A stretch of DNA of 64,000 nucleotides, taken from assembly GCF_001590605.1 (NCBI RefSeq), contig NZ_CP014504.1:1426001-1490000 (forward strand), written 5' to 3'. Below the pieces are notes generated by a model. It was not told where the DNA came from and searched no databases. It was given only the letters and a program-made list of their open reading frames with translations. Numbering within the stretch: the first letter of the stretch is position 1; every line of letters begins with the position of its first letter. The stretch is from Pedobacter cryoconitis. Lineage in GTDB: Bacteria; Bacteroidota; Bacteroidia; Sphingobacteriales; Sphingobacteriaceae. Positions 26,457 to 35,387 of the stretch are shown piece by piece. The position numbers and the translations under genes are program-made.

Positions 26457-26756
26457 ATGAACGATTACGGCAGAGTGGTTGTATGTGGTTCCATTGACAG
26501 TTATAACGATCAGGAGGCCGTCAGTGGATTAAGATTACTACCCCTGATTGTTTATAAAAAATTATTGATGCAGGGATTTTTAATCAGTGACTATAAACAG
26601 CGTTTTCCGGAAGGCAGAAAGCAATTGGAACAGTGGATAAACGAAGGCAAGCTTCATTACAGGGAAACCATAATTAAAGGATTTGATAAATTGCCTGAAG
26701 CTTTCATCGGCCTTTTCTCAGGAAACAATGAGGGTAAAATGCTCGTTGAAGTTTAA
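26457..26756 (+). pseudogene. C-terminal fragment of an MDR-superfamily NADP oxidoreductase
   Basis: 99 aa beginning MNDYGRVVVCGSIDSYND, which is the last Rossmann strand and dimer segment of the 2-alkenal/prostaglandin-reductase-like MDR family ('GRVVVCGxIxxYN', 'LIVYKKLLMQGFLISDY', 'FIGLFSGNNEGKMLVEV'). Full-length members have about 330 residues; the first 230, with substrate and most cofactor contacts, are missing. An ATG is present, so a short product might still be made, but it would not be an enzyme. Confidence 0.75.
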
Positions 26757-26804
26757 ACTGTAAAATTAATTGGTGTTTTCGTAAACAAAAGCCTCCGGTT
26801 TTGC

Positions 26805-26843
26805 AATGCCCCAAAAAGTTATACACTATTTGGGGGCATTTTT
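26805..26843 (+). terminator. Rho-independent terminator after the oxidoreductase fragment
   Basis: AATGCCCCAAA pairs with TTTGGGGGCATT, followed by TTTAT. It lies about 50 bp past the fragment's stop. Confidence 0.8.
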
Positions 26844-27018
26844 ATGAGAAAAAACAGGAATCACACAGCTGAGTTTAGGGCTTAAGGTATGATATGATCA
26901 CAACATGAATGAGAGTATATTAACGAAGAGGGGTGCGAATATGCTCTTTCTTTACAATAGCACGGGTTTGTGCTATAAAAGCCGTTTTTTGTATTCGAAT
27001 AATATGATCTCCTTTAGT

Positions 27019-28668
27019 TTAATGGATTTGTGCAGGGTTAATCAATAGTTTTGAATTCTTATTTGCCTTGCGGTAAAAGATACCAGCACCTTTCTCCTTG
27101 ATCATATCGAAGACGCTTTTGCCGGGCGCCCAGTCTAATACCCTGGTATCCAATCCCCATGCTACAGGGCCGGAGTGTGCAGCAAGTTCTGCATCAAATA
27201 ACTTTGTATATGCAGTGACAACTGCATCTTCATAACGCCGTATTGTATAAACAGTACTCGTTACAGCAATTCCCATGGTACTGCCGGTAGAAGTATAGGT
27301 GTAGAAAGCCTTATCACGACCAGCTTCAATATCTGCCTGTTTTGCTTTATAGGCATGGTACACCTTCGAAAAGTCAGCCACCAGATCCGTATAAATAACA
27401 GTTTTCTTTTGTTTAACAGCCACATTTACTCCTGTACCTTCATTGTCGTACGTTAATATCTTATTTAAGATATGTTTGGAAAAGATCCGGTAAGAAGAGG
27501 GGGTAACTTCAAAAGGGGTAAAATGCATATCATCTCCATCACTATTACAGGCATTGGCAATACCGTGAATATCACCCAGACGGCTCACTACGTCTGAACG
27601 GTCATTTGAAAAAGTAAATTGCACTCCTCTTGATTTAAGTTTATTCCAGCCAACGATCCTTTCACCCGCATATTCGTCAATACCTTTTGCGATATAAAGC
27701 TTATTTCGTTCAAAAAACTCGGCTAATTTTGCTTTCATATGCTTATTGGCAAGCATATCCAGTTTTTTCTTCTTATAGTCGTTGTACTCATCTATGGTGA
27801 AACCCCTATTCTGATGAAGGGCTAAGTAAACCATATTTATCGCAGCTTTATCCCATTTGAGTGTCTGTAAATGCGCTAAGATCCCCTTTGCTACACCAAC
27901 CCCAAGTGCATTTCCCTGGCTATGCATTACAATCGTAATTGGATTATATTCTGGTGATGCTAAACCGGGCATATAAGGAAGGAAAGTATCATAACTAGGT
28001 TTTTCCATATATTTCAGATTCAGTTTTGCCCAGGTGAGACCCTGTTTATAACCATGCTGCATCCGGTGTCCGGGATCTGACTGCAAGCCATGAGACCCGT
28101 TAAAATAGTGTATATTATCTTTGGCGTCAAAATATTCAGCATACTTTGTGGTGAATTGATATTTATTCTCTTTCACATTCCAGTATTTCACATAACGTTG
28201 GAATTTAGTAGCATGGAAATACATATATATTGCCCTTGCTGGAAAGAGCCCGTTCTTAATAGATTCCTTAATCCGGGCCTTATTTGGGTTAGCTGTATCT
28301 TTTTTATATTCTTCGGGTGTATACCTGTCGTCATCATCCGTAAGATCTTTTTCATTGGTATTTTCAGCACCTCTAAGGCTATAGGAATCACCGCGCTCAG
28401 GAACTTTATCCATTAAGCTGTTCCAGGCCACTGCACCGGTGTTTTTTACCGGATCGCCCCAGAAGCCATTTATAAAAATTATATACCCTTTAAATTCCGG
28501 ATGGCCGCTTTTAAGCTTTAGTTTCATTCCCCCGGTCGCTACCAGACTCCGCTGTGGACGGTATACAAATGTATTGTCAACTACAGCGGCTGGAAATGGT
28601 TCTTTTAATTTGGGTTTCACCTTAATTGCCGGCTGCGGTTTCTTTTCTATAGTTTTCTGCTTACCCAT
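27019..28668 (-). CDS. Lipase-like alpha/beta hydrolase, probable type VI secretion effector
   Basis: 549 aa, ATG start, no signal peptide. A nucleophile elbow is seen at 244-258 ('ITIVMHSQGNALGVG'), with S250 in H-S-Q-G, and an oxyanion-type strand 'GYIIFINGFWGD' at 61-72. Later 'TFSNDRSDVVSRLGDIHG' and 'DGDDMHFTPFEVT' can give the acid and His of a triad. The C-terminal 150 residues are helix rich. HSxG alpha/beta hydrolases of this size are known as T6SS phospholipase effectors. It is the last gene of an operon with VgrG, a 283-aa protein and a PAAR-like tip protein (2-bp gap from the last), the usual place for cargo. Lipid substrate is inferred, not shown. Confidence 0.72.
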   Translation of the reverse strand: MGKQKTIEKKPQPAIKVKPKLKEPFPAAVVDNTFVYRPQRSLVATGGMKLKLKSGHPEFKGYIIFINGFWGDPVKNTGAVAWNSLMDKVPERGDSYSLRGAENTNEKDLTDDDDRYTPEEYKKDTANPNKARIKESIKNGLFPARAIYMYFHATKFQRYVKYWNVKENKYQFTTKYAEYFDAKDNIHYFNGSHGLQSDPGHRMQHGYKQGLTWAKLNLKYMEKPSYDTFLPYMPGLASPEYNPITIVMHSQGNALGVGVAKGILAHLQTLKWDKAAINMVYLALHQNRGFTIDEYNDYKKKKLDMLANKHMKAKLAEFFERNKLYIAKGIDEYAGERIVGWNKLKSRGVQFTFSNDRSDVVSRLGDIHGIANACNSDGDDMHFTPFEVTPSSYRIFSKHILNKILTYDNEGTGVNVAVKQKKTVIYTDLVADFSKVYHAYKAKQADIEAGRDKAFYTYTSTGSTMGIAVTSTVYTIRRYEDAVVTAYTKLFDAELAAHSGPVAWGLDTRVLDWAPGKSVFDMIKEKGAGIFYRKANKNSKLLINPAQIH

Positions 28669-28670
28669 AA

Positions 28671-29084
28671 CTAGTTGCCTGATATATTGGTTGATTGATA
28701 AGGTACCATTGGCATTGCAGAAGAGAGCTGGCTTATTTTTTCCGGATCAGCACCGCCCGGTGAGGCCCGCTGCAGATCATCATCAATAATGATGAGACCG
28801 CCATTACTGCATTTAACAGTAGAGTTATCCATTACGAACTTCCTGCTGCCCATTACCACTTTTTTACTGGTCTGCTGCCACTTTTGTAAAGCCGGAACAC
28901 ATGGGGGCTGGTTCGATGAACGCTTGCAGGAACCAAAATTAGGTGCTAACGTTTTATCTTCATCGGTCACTTTTAACTTCCCCTGTATAAATAATTTATG
29001 CTGAGAAGTGACTTTTATTTTGCCCTTAGCGGTTCCCAGCGAACATATTACACAGGCACCATCAATAACATATTTTCTACTCAT
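28671..29084 (-). CDS. DUF4280 PAAR-like spike-tip protein
   Basis: 137 aa, ATG start overlapping the stop of the previous gene (ATGA). Repeated short beta turns with conserved Cys residues ('YVIDGACVICSLGTAKGKIKV', 'GSCKRSSNQPPCVPALQKWQ', 'FVMDNSTVKCSNGGLIIIDDD') match the DUF4280 family, which replaces PAAR proteins as the sharpened tip on VgrG trimers in Bacteroidota. It lies between the unknown 283-aa gene and the lipase-like effector, supporting delivery of that effector. Confidence 0.88.
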   Translation of the reverse strand: MSRKYVIDGACVICSLGTAKGKIKVTSQHKLFIQGKLKVTDEDKTLAPNFGSCKRSSNQPPCVPALQKWQQTSKKVVMGSRKFVMDNSTVKCSNGGLIIIDDDLQRASPGGADPEKISQLSSAMPMVPYQSTNISGN

Positions 29085-29932
29085 GGCTGTAACTTTAAGT
29101 GATAAACAGTTAGTTTCTTATACCCTGGGCAATAACCGGAAATGGTTAATTCTGCTTTATCTATATGATGTTGTACTCCAAGGCTCAGCTCATACCGTCC
29201 CTGGTAATCAAAATAATAATCCATCTCTTCATCAGATTCCTGTCCGGTTACCTCTGCAAGGTAATTGTTCATCCCTTCCATATCAGTGAACGACTCACTG
29301 ATCTGACCTGTCACATCTATCGTTGCTATATTTGAATTTTCATCAATAGCTACCAGCTCTTTATATTCTATCACGGGCAGTCCGGTTGCCCCAAAGTGTT
29401 TAAGTATGATCTTTTCAGTTCCAATACTTTCTTCTCCTGTATACGTCTGATATATATTATTAAATAAAAGATTGAGCAGCGGATCATTATGATAAAGTAA
29501 TTTCATGTCATTCTTCAAAGTATAATCCATACTATCAAACAGTCCGGTTATTTCATTTTTTTCATATACAGCACTGATATCTTCTTTGGCTAATTCCCAT
29601 TCTGACAAGATCCTTTTTTTATCACCTATACCTGTTATAGATCCGTACTGATCGGTTTTGATGATAAGGTTGCTGTTGATAGAAAATAACCTTGCGAATA
29701 ACCATTCGTGTTTTTCATAATCACCTTCTGCATTTCCATTGATCTTAAGGTTATCTAAAAAAAGAAGATACTGCTGAGGCTCATCATCAGCTTTTATACG
29801 ACAGGTAAATTCAATTAGCGTCTTATCTTCTTTATCGTTAATAATAAGCTGATCTGTGAGCCGTACAGTATAGGTCAGTTCTTTCAAAAGGGGAGTGACC
29901 GGCATCGCATATTCCATTCCTTTATAGATCAT
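29081..29932 (-). CDS. Unknown 283-aa protein of the VgrG operon, possible adaptor
   Basis: 283 aa, ATG start, no signal peptide, acidic. The N-terminal 100 residues are beta rich ('LTYTVRLTDQLIINDKEDKT', 'EFTCRIKADDEPQQYLLFLD'), the middle is helical ('SEWELAKEDISAVYEKNEIT', 'NDPLLNLLFNNIYQTY'), and the end returns to beta strands ('QGRYELSLGVQHHIDKAELT'). No family is recognised. Its position between vgrG (11 bp upstream) and the PAAR-like gene (overlap by ATGA) is where effector adaptors or chaperones are found in other type VI clusters, so that is the favoured guess. Confidence 0.7.
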   Translation of the reverse strand: MIYKGMEYAMPVTPLLKELTYTVRLTDQLIINDKEDKTLIEFTCRIKADDEPQQYLLFLDNLKINGNAEGDYEKHEWLFARLFSINSNLIIKTDQYGSITGIGDKKRILSEWELAKEDISAVYEKNEITGLFDSMDYTLKNDMKLLYHNDPLLNLLFNNIYQTYTGEESIGTEKIILKHFGATGLPVIEYKELVAIDENSNIATIDVTGQISESFTDMEGMNNYLAEVTGQESDEEMDYYFDYQGRYELSLGVQHHIDKAELTISGYCPGYKKLTVYHLKLQP

Positions 29933-29943
29933 ATGCAGCGCTG

Positions 29944-31743
29944 TTATTCTCCATAATCTATCCGGTCTTTACTTTGTATGGTGATCTTTCCTGTACCATC
30001 AATGAGTATTTTCCCTTCATTTGTATGCATTGTCATTTCTCCTGCAATGTGCTGTGCCTTTTTACCGGTAACCTGATCTGCATTTTCTGCCACCGTGGTT
30101 TTCATGTTCTTAACCTGTAAATCAAAGTTTTCAGTGACAAATTCCTTCTTATTCTTTCCAACGGATACGTCCATATTTTCCTGGACATTGATCTTCATGT
30201 TTTTCGAGTTGAAGGTCATCGTTTCCAATGCAGAAATAGTGATGTTATTACCCTGAGTATCAATATGTATCACGTTATTATTCTGATCGGTAATAGTTAT
30301 TCCCTGAGAACCCTTACTGTCATCAAATTCAATCATATGTCCGCTGCGTGTAGACAGGCTTTTGAGATGGTTATTTGCCTGTATTGCACTATCAGTATTC
30401 TGGCTATGGTAGATGCTTCCCATCACGAAAGGCCGGTTAGGATCATTATATCTAAAGCCGACGATGACCTGATCTCCAATCTCGGGGATGACATAAAACC
30501 CCCTGTTATTCCCATTGACCTCGCCACTTCCGGCATCAGGCTGTAAAACCCGGATCCATTCAGTTGTTTCATCTTTTTGCCATAACATCTGAACCTGGAT
30601 ACGGCTTTGACCTTCAGGATCATGATTAGCGGTCACTGTAGCTACCTGAGATTCTGCTACAGGATAAACAACATGATGAACAGGCATTATTTCAGTAGCA
30701 GAAGGGATAGCAATAAAGTCATTGATATAGCGATTATTTCCATCTATCTGATGGACTACTTCTGTAATTAAGTAACTTCCGTAGGTTTCTTGAATAAAAT
30801 CAGACAGCTCTTTTCTGGAGACTTCAATGTTTGCGATACTTCCCAGATTTACACCAGGGTTCCGGCTGTGTCCGGTAATCCTGACCATATCAGCTATTGT
30901 ACCTTCTTTACGTAATTTAACGATGTTTTCCAGTTCCTTTTGATTTTGAACACGTGTATTTACAGGAGTATCATAGGTTTCAGAAAATAAGCTTTTTGAC
31001 CTGGATACTGCAAATTCATGCTGCTCATTTAGTCCGCTAACCTCTCCGGTTGCTTCAGAATTATTGAGCTGGTGTAAGGAGGAATTATAACTGTAATGCG
31101 AAGTATTCACCGGACTGAGTTTCATTGACCAATTCAGATTATGTAAATCCTGTCCATATATAAGGTTAACTTCTACCTGGCTGTCGGGTTTTCCAAAATG
31201 TAAAGTATCCCCTTCATAATAGAACCATTCTCCATATTCTGCAGAAAGACGGTTCATAAAAGTAAACGCACTTTCTTTATACTGTGTAATATAAGGTATA
31301 GGCTTCGTATAGTGCGGTTTTACGGAGAAGCTAAGATCATTCCCTGCTACCGAAGAACCCACTTTATTCACGATCTCCTGAAGAGTCATTCCTTTAAAGG
31401 ACTTGATGTTAGGACCACTATCCAGTAAGATCGTAGGACTAAATCCACTTAGTATCACTTCACCATGAAACCCGTGTCCCTGAGCCAGATCGATCTCAAA
31501 TATGATACCTGCAAAACGGGTCTCATTCCCGGTTACACTATCAGTTAATACAATTGATATGTCTTTACCGATCAGCTCTCTGCTGCGGTCAGCGCGGTAA
31601 CTTCCTGAAAGTTCAAAAGTATCGTGGTCAACATGTAATTCAAATTCATGATGCCGGTTAAAATACTGACGGATAATCAGGTTTGAGAAATGTAATACTT
31701 CTTTCCCTTCAATGTGGATCTCTGTAATTATTTTCTGTTCCAA
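29944..31743 (-). CDS. vgrG: VgrG type VI secretion spike protein
   Basis: 599 aa, ATG start. Phage gp27-like base (about 1-370: 'IKSFKGMTLQEIVNKVGSS', 'YKESAFTFMNRLSAEYGEWF'), OB-fold gp5-like domain (about 375-450: 'VATVTANHDPEGQSRIQVQM', 'NRGFYVIPEIGDQVIVGF', 'NRPFVMGSIYH'), then a beta-helix needle with repeating 'ITISALETMTFNSKNMKINV'-type strands to the end. The C-terminus has no added enzyme domain, so cargo must ride on the tip or through an adaptor. No tss structural genes are in the window, so this is an orphan vgrG island that depends on a main cluster elsewhere. Confidence 0.93.
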   Translation of the reverse strand: MEQKIITEIHIEGKEVLHFSNLIIRQYFNRHHEFELHVDHDTFELSGSYRADRSRELIGKDISIVLTDSVTGNETRFAGIIFEIDLAQGHGFHGEVILSGFSPTILLDSGPNIKSFKGMTLQEIVNKVGSSVAGNDLSFSVKPHYTKPIPYITQYKESAFTFMNRLSAEYGEWFYYEGDTLHFGKPDSQVEVNLIYGQDLHNLNWSMKLSPVNTSHYSYNSSLHQLNNSEATGEVSGLNEQHEFAVSRSKSLFSETYDTPVNTRVQNQKELENIVKLRKEGTIADMVRITGHSRNPGVNLGSIANIEVSRKELSDFIQETYGSYLITEVVHQIDGNNRYINDFIAIPSATEIMPVHHVVYPVAESQVATVTANHDPEGQSRIQVQMLWQKDETTEWIRVLQPDAGSGEVNGNNRGFYVIPEIGDQVIVGFRYNDPNRPFVMGSIYHSQNTDSAIQANNHLKSLSTRSGHMIEFDDSKGSQGITITDQNNNVIHIDTQGNNITISALETMTFNSKNMKINVQENMDVSVGKNKKEFVTENFDLQVKNMKTTVAENADQVTGKKAQHIAGEMTMHTNEGKILIDGTGKITIQSKDRIDYGE

Positions 31744-31870
31744 GTTGGATAGATTTTAAGTAGGATAAATAAATAAGAAAATATAATACAATGGGAGACG
31801 GTGTAAATAACTTTATAACAATCAGTTATAAAAATTGTTTTAATTATGGTTTTATTTCTTAGTTTTAGAG

Positions 31871-32992
31871 TTAATGAGATTTGTCTGCTACGAAAATAGA
31901 AGTCACACGCATTGTTTCTTTACTGAAAATAGAAGGGGCAGTATTCTTCCAGACGATAGTTTGGTAATTAAATGCAGGATCCGCAAGTGTGCAGGTAATA
32001 TATACATCATGGCCGTTTAACGCCAGAAATGCATTGGTCTTTGCATCAAGAGGTTTTTTGGATAGGGTAGTGGCCTTTCCGTTTTTCCAGTATTTGACGG
32101 TATGGAAAAGGGATGCAAGTGTATCCTGGATGCCGGCTACGTGTACATCCTGTCCCGAAACAGCAATGGAAGTCGCTTTTGAACTTTCATTATCGGTACC
32201 TGATTGATTAAGACTCTTTTTGGGAGCCAGTAATACTGGTATACCATTTTTCCAATAGGCTGCAAGTCCGCATTCCGTTCCGGCAATATAGACATCGTCC
32301 CCTGCAATAAAAATAGAATAGGCCTCTGAATAATTTGCTCCATTTGATAAATTGCTATCAATCTTCAGCGCTGTTTGTTTACCGTTTTTCCAATATCTGG
32401 CTACAGAGATCTCGTCTTTTTCATAGCCTGCTACATACACATCAGTTCCTTTGACTGTAATAGCTGTGGCACTGGCGTTTGCATGACCATCTGTTAAAAC
32501 CACAGGAATCCCATTCTTCCAGTATTTAGCTATTGATTTTTGAGAATGAACGGGCTCAGCGGTATTTTTATCGCCATTGTATTCATAACCTGCTACATAA
32601 ATGTCTGTACCTGATACCGCAATGGCAGTAGCGACCGCAGCAGTTCTTCCGTCAGTCAAAAAAACTATATTTCCATTTTTACTGTATACCGCACGTGCTT
32701 TACTGTTATTAGTTAAACTATCTTTTATAGCAATAAAACCTGCTAAATAGGTGTCTTTACCAGATACCGTTACTGCATTGGCAAACATTCCTTTTTTGTC
32801 AAGGCCAATGGCTTTTCTGTTTTTCCAGTAAGTAGTGGAGTCGCCCAGCTCGCCGCCCATATAAATATCGGTTTTGTCAAACCAGTTCAGAGAAGCAATG
32901 TTACTGTCTTTATGATCACATGAAATTAATACAGTAATTAGAATAAGAAAGAGCGAAAGAGCCGATTTAATTAATGATTTGGAATTACACAT
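31871..32992 (-). CDS. Lipoprotein with YWKNG beta-propeller-like repeats
   Basis: The frame opens at 33070, but ATG at 32992 gives a lipoprotein signal (MCNSKSLIKSALSLFLILITVLIS-C), 373 aa. About seven repeats of roughly 45 residues follow, each with 'AIxVxGxDVYVAGYE' and 'xAxYWKNGxxxxLTDG'. Such short repeats with VYVAG and WKNG strands predict a six- to eight-bladed propeller. It should be tethered to a membrane facing the periplasm or outside. It sits 127 bp upstream of vgrG on the same strand, so it may belong to the same transcription unit; as a periplasmic lipoprotein it is a candidate immunity protein for the lipase-like effector. That role is inference. Confidence 0.75.
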   Translation of the reverse strand: MCNSKSLIKSALSLFLILITVLISCDHKDSNIASLNWFDKTDIYMGGELGDSTTYWKNRKAIGLDKKGMFANAVTVSGKDTYLAGFIAIKDSLTNNSKARAVYSKNGNIVFLTDGRTAAVATAIAVSGTDIYVAGYEYNGDKNTAEPVHSQKSIAKYWKNGIPVVLTDGHANASATAITVKGTDVYVAGYEKDEISVARYWKNGKQTALKIDSNLSNGANYSEAYSIFIAGDDVYIAGTECGLAAYWKNGIPVLLAPKKSLNQSGTDNESSKATSIAVSGQDVHVAGIQDTLASLFHTVKYWKNGKATTLSKKPLDAKTNAFLALNGHDVYITCTLADPAFNYQTIVWKNTAPSIFSKETMRVTSIFVADKSH

Positions 32993-33193
32993 GATGTATG
33001 CTGTTAATTGATCTGCCCTTAAGCTTTTATAAATATAAATAAAATAATTTACTTGTATGTGTAATCTCAAATTGACGGGTTTTGTTTAACGCGCTTTACT
33101 AAAGCAGGCTTTTCCGGATTTCCATAAATAGTTTCTTTTCCACTAATGTAGACCATTATCGTTAAGGATTATCCTCTTGCGTAGAAAATGTGC

Positions 33194-33233
33194 GTAATTG
33201 TCCGTGGCTGTCTGCAATTGTTCGTAGTTGTCC
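33194..33233 (+). repeat. Four tandem 10-bp degenerate repeats
   Basis: GTAATTGTCC, GTGGCTGTCT, GCAATTGTTC and GTAGTTGTCC follow head to tail. The consensus is roughly G-y-r-r-T-T-G-T-y-C. Confidence 0.7.
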
Positions 33234-33344
33234 ATAGGTTATTCAAAATGAAAATCATAAATTTCATGAATCTTCAACTAGTTATGGTTTGGTTGTGCCT
33301 GAGTGGTGGTCGGGATGATACCAGGTTGAGAACGGGCTTTAACT

Positions 33345-33394
33345 ATGGCAAGTCTAAGTCATTTCAACTAGTTGTTTTGACTTGGACTTGCCAT
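33345..33394. repeat. 17-bp inverted repeat with palindromic loop
   Basis: ATGGCAAGTCTAAGTCA at 33345-33361 pairs with TGACTTGGACTTGCCAT at 33378-33394 (one mismatch). The 16-nt loop contains the perfect palindrome CAACTAGTTG (33365-33374). AACTAGTT occurs again about 85 bp to the left (around 33276-33290). Confidence 0.8.
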
Positions 33395-33432
33395 GCTCTC
33401 GCGTTACTTTAGCACTGCTCTTACCCTAACGA

Positions 33433-33465
33433 GTACCCGGACAGTACTCAGGCAGTACCCGGACG
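33433..33465 (+). repeat. Three tandem 11-bp repeats
   Basis: GTACCCGGACA, GTACTCAGGCA and GTACCCGGACG in a row, the same copy number and period as the triplet near 5948 but with a different unit. Confidence 0.8.
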
Positions 33466-33504
33466 ATATAGGTTCACCCGGCGCTAATCAAGTCACCTGG
33501 GCTT

Positions 33505-33676
33505 TCAAGTATAGATCATTGATTTGGGACGATCATCAACCGTTAAATGAGCCATCAGTAGATTGATTTTCTGTCTGCCTTTTAAGCTTCTGAAGTTTTT
33601 ACCTTCGCAGCGAAGGTATTGCAGAAAAGCCTGCAGTACAAATCAGTGTGAATACAATTTTAACAGTTTGTTTCAT
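33505..33676 (-). pseudogene. Remnant with signal-peptide-like start
   Basis: ATG at 33676 reads MKQTVKIVFTLICTAGFSA and four to six more residues to a TAA; the same frame then stays open for 30 codons (NFRSLKGRQKINLLMAHLTV...) to the next stop near 33505. It looks like the beginning of a lost secreted-protein gene 86 bp behind the carboxylesterase. Confidence 0.3.
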
Positions 33677-33761
33677 GAATAGCCTTTATAAATAAATCCC
33701 ATTTCCATCCGCAAGCTTATAATAGAGCGTATCGAAATGAGATTTTTAATGGCTTTTTGTA

Positions 33762-35387
33762 TTACATGCCGCCAGCAGGTTTAACCGAACTTGCAATCTT
33801 TAATAATTCTGCATCAGGGTGGTTACGCACTTCGCATTGTGTATTAAATAGCATCGTAGCGCCAGTTGCGGATGTGTAAACGGGCCATTTTGGTAAGCCA
33901 GCAGCATTTGGGTTTCCGGTTTTAGCAAAGTTGATCCAGGCACTGCTCATCTTTCCTGCTAATATAACGGCATCTTTTCCTCCACCTGTCATTTCCTGGC
34001 AACGCGCAATATTATCAAACTGGAAAGCGATGTCCATACAATGCATCGCTTTATATAACCCATTGTTTACAGGCGATTGCCAGGTAAACAAATACATATA
34101 CACCGGTGCAGCATCTGCCAGCCCCGATTTCATATCGGCCTGCTTGATAGCCATCGGCCTGAAACTAAGATCAATATCTGTGTATCCTGACGGCTTGCTG
34201 GTGGAAGGATAAGCAGCTTTTACCGCTGCCATGTAAGCATCCGTTTTATCTCCGTATCTTTTTTGCAGGCCGGCTTTAAGGTCTTCCATGCTCTGGTTTT
34301 CTTGCGATGGAGCAAATACGTTAAATTCATTTTTTGTAGTGCCAACTAATAAAGGTATGTTTTTAGATAACTCCATTGCCGCGGGATCGGTTGGCTGATT
34401 AGGGAAAAAGTCTTCGTTTAAGACCGCATTCCATCCTCCGTCACCTGCTTTTCCTGCTTTCCTCATCTCCATTGAAATTTTTCTGAGTGCTTTTTTGCTA
34501 GCTTCATTCAAGATAGTATAAGGGATTTTTTGCAACGAATCAACCTGGGACGGTTTTAAATGCAATTCCTCCAATAAAGCTGCTGCAACTCTCTGCGAAA
34601 CTGATTTTTCATTGAATGAAGTGATATAACTACCACTTTCTACTATAGCTTTTTGGAATAAGCCTTTAGCCTTTGGCGTATTCATCATACAGGTAACTTT
34701 GCCACCACCACCAGACTGTCCAAAGATTGTAACGTTATCAGGGTCGCCGCCAAATTGCGCGATATTTTCTTTTACCCATTGTAAGGCAGCAACAATGTCA
34801 GCTAACCCAGCGTTTCCAGAATTTTTATATTTATCGCCATAGGCGGAGAGGTCAAGAAAACCCAGCACATTTAAGCGGTGATTAATGGAAACTAATACTA
34901 CATCGCCTTTTTTTGCCAGGTTTTCGCCGTCATAAGATGGCAGTTCGATTGATGAGCCATCTGTAAAACCGCCTCCGTGCAGCCAAACCATCACCGGGCG
35001 CTTTTTGCCATCGTTTAATTTTTGCGTCCATACGTTCAGTGTCTGGCAATGCTCGTTGGAGTAGCCCAAATCGTGATGGAAGGCAAATTCAAAGGGATCA
35101 TTCACTGTGGTAGTGGGTGACGTAGGACAAACTGGGCCATAGGTCATAGAGCTGCGCACATCAGACCAGGGTGTTGGCTTTTCAGGTGTGGTAAAACGAT
35201 CTGATTTAGCGTAAGGTATTCCTTTAAAAGTAAAGATGTTATTATGAATATATCCTTTTACTTTACCGCTTCCGGTTGAAGTTATAGCGATGTTGGATCC
35301 CGCTGAAATAGGGTCATTCTGGCAAAATGCCACAAATGGTAAACATAGGATAAGCAGCAGCACCCGGCTAGTTGTAGATTTTTTCAT
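33762..35387 (-). CDS. Secreted type-B carboxylesterase
   Basis: 541 aa, ATG start, signal peptide MKKSTTSRVLLLILCLPFVAFC-Q. The carboxylesterase type-B fold is clear: 'FKGIPYAKSDRF' (55-64), 'NVWT' and 'PVMVWLHGGGF' (oxyanion hole, 131-141), nucleophile S225 in 'IFGQSGGGGKV' (GQSGG rather than the common GESAG), acid E354 ('TTKNEFNVF') and H449 ('KAMHCMDIAFQF'). It should hydrolyse carboxylic esters in the periplasm. No same-strand partner gene remains intact next to it. Confidence 0.93.
   Translation of the reverse strand: MKKSTTSRVLLLILCLPFVAFCQNDPISAGSNIAITSTGSGKVKGYIHNNIFTFKGIPYAKSDRFTTPEKPTPWSDVRSSMTYGPVCPTSPTTTVNDPFEFAFHHDLGYSNEHCQTLNVWTQKLNDGKKRPVMVWLHGGGFTDGSSIELPSYDGENLAKKGDVVLVSINHRLNVLGFLDLSAYGDKYKNSGNAGLADIVAALQWVKENIAQFGGDPDNVTIFGQSGGGGKVTCMMNTPKAKGLFQKAIVESGSYITSFNEKSVSQRVAAALLEELHLKPSQVDSLQKIPYTILNEASKKALRKISMEMRKAGKAGDGGWNAVLNEDFFPNQPTDPAAMELSKNIPLLVGTTKNEFNVFAPSQENQSMEDLKAGLQKRYGDKTDAYMAAVKAAYPSTSKPSGYTDIDLSFRPMAIKQADMKSGLADAAPVYMYLFTWQSPVNNGLYKAMHCMDIAFQFDNIARCQEMTGGGKDAVILAGKMSSAWINFAKTGNPNAAGLPKWPVYTSATGATMLFNTQCEVRNHPDAELLKIASSVKPAGGM

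Larger units (their letters stand above)
32993..33761. other. Gene-free interval with several repeat types
   Basis: 769 bp between two minus-strand genes. It holds a 10-bp-period repeat, a long hairpin, an 11-bp-period repeat and the short signal-peptide-like frame listed separately. Nothing else is recognised. Confidence 0.6.
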
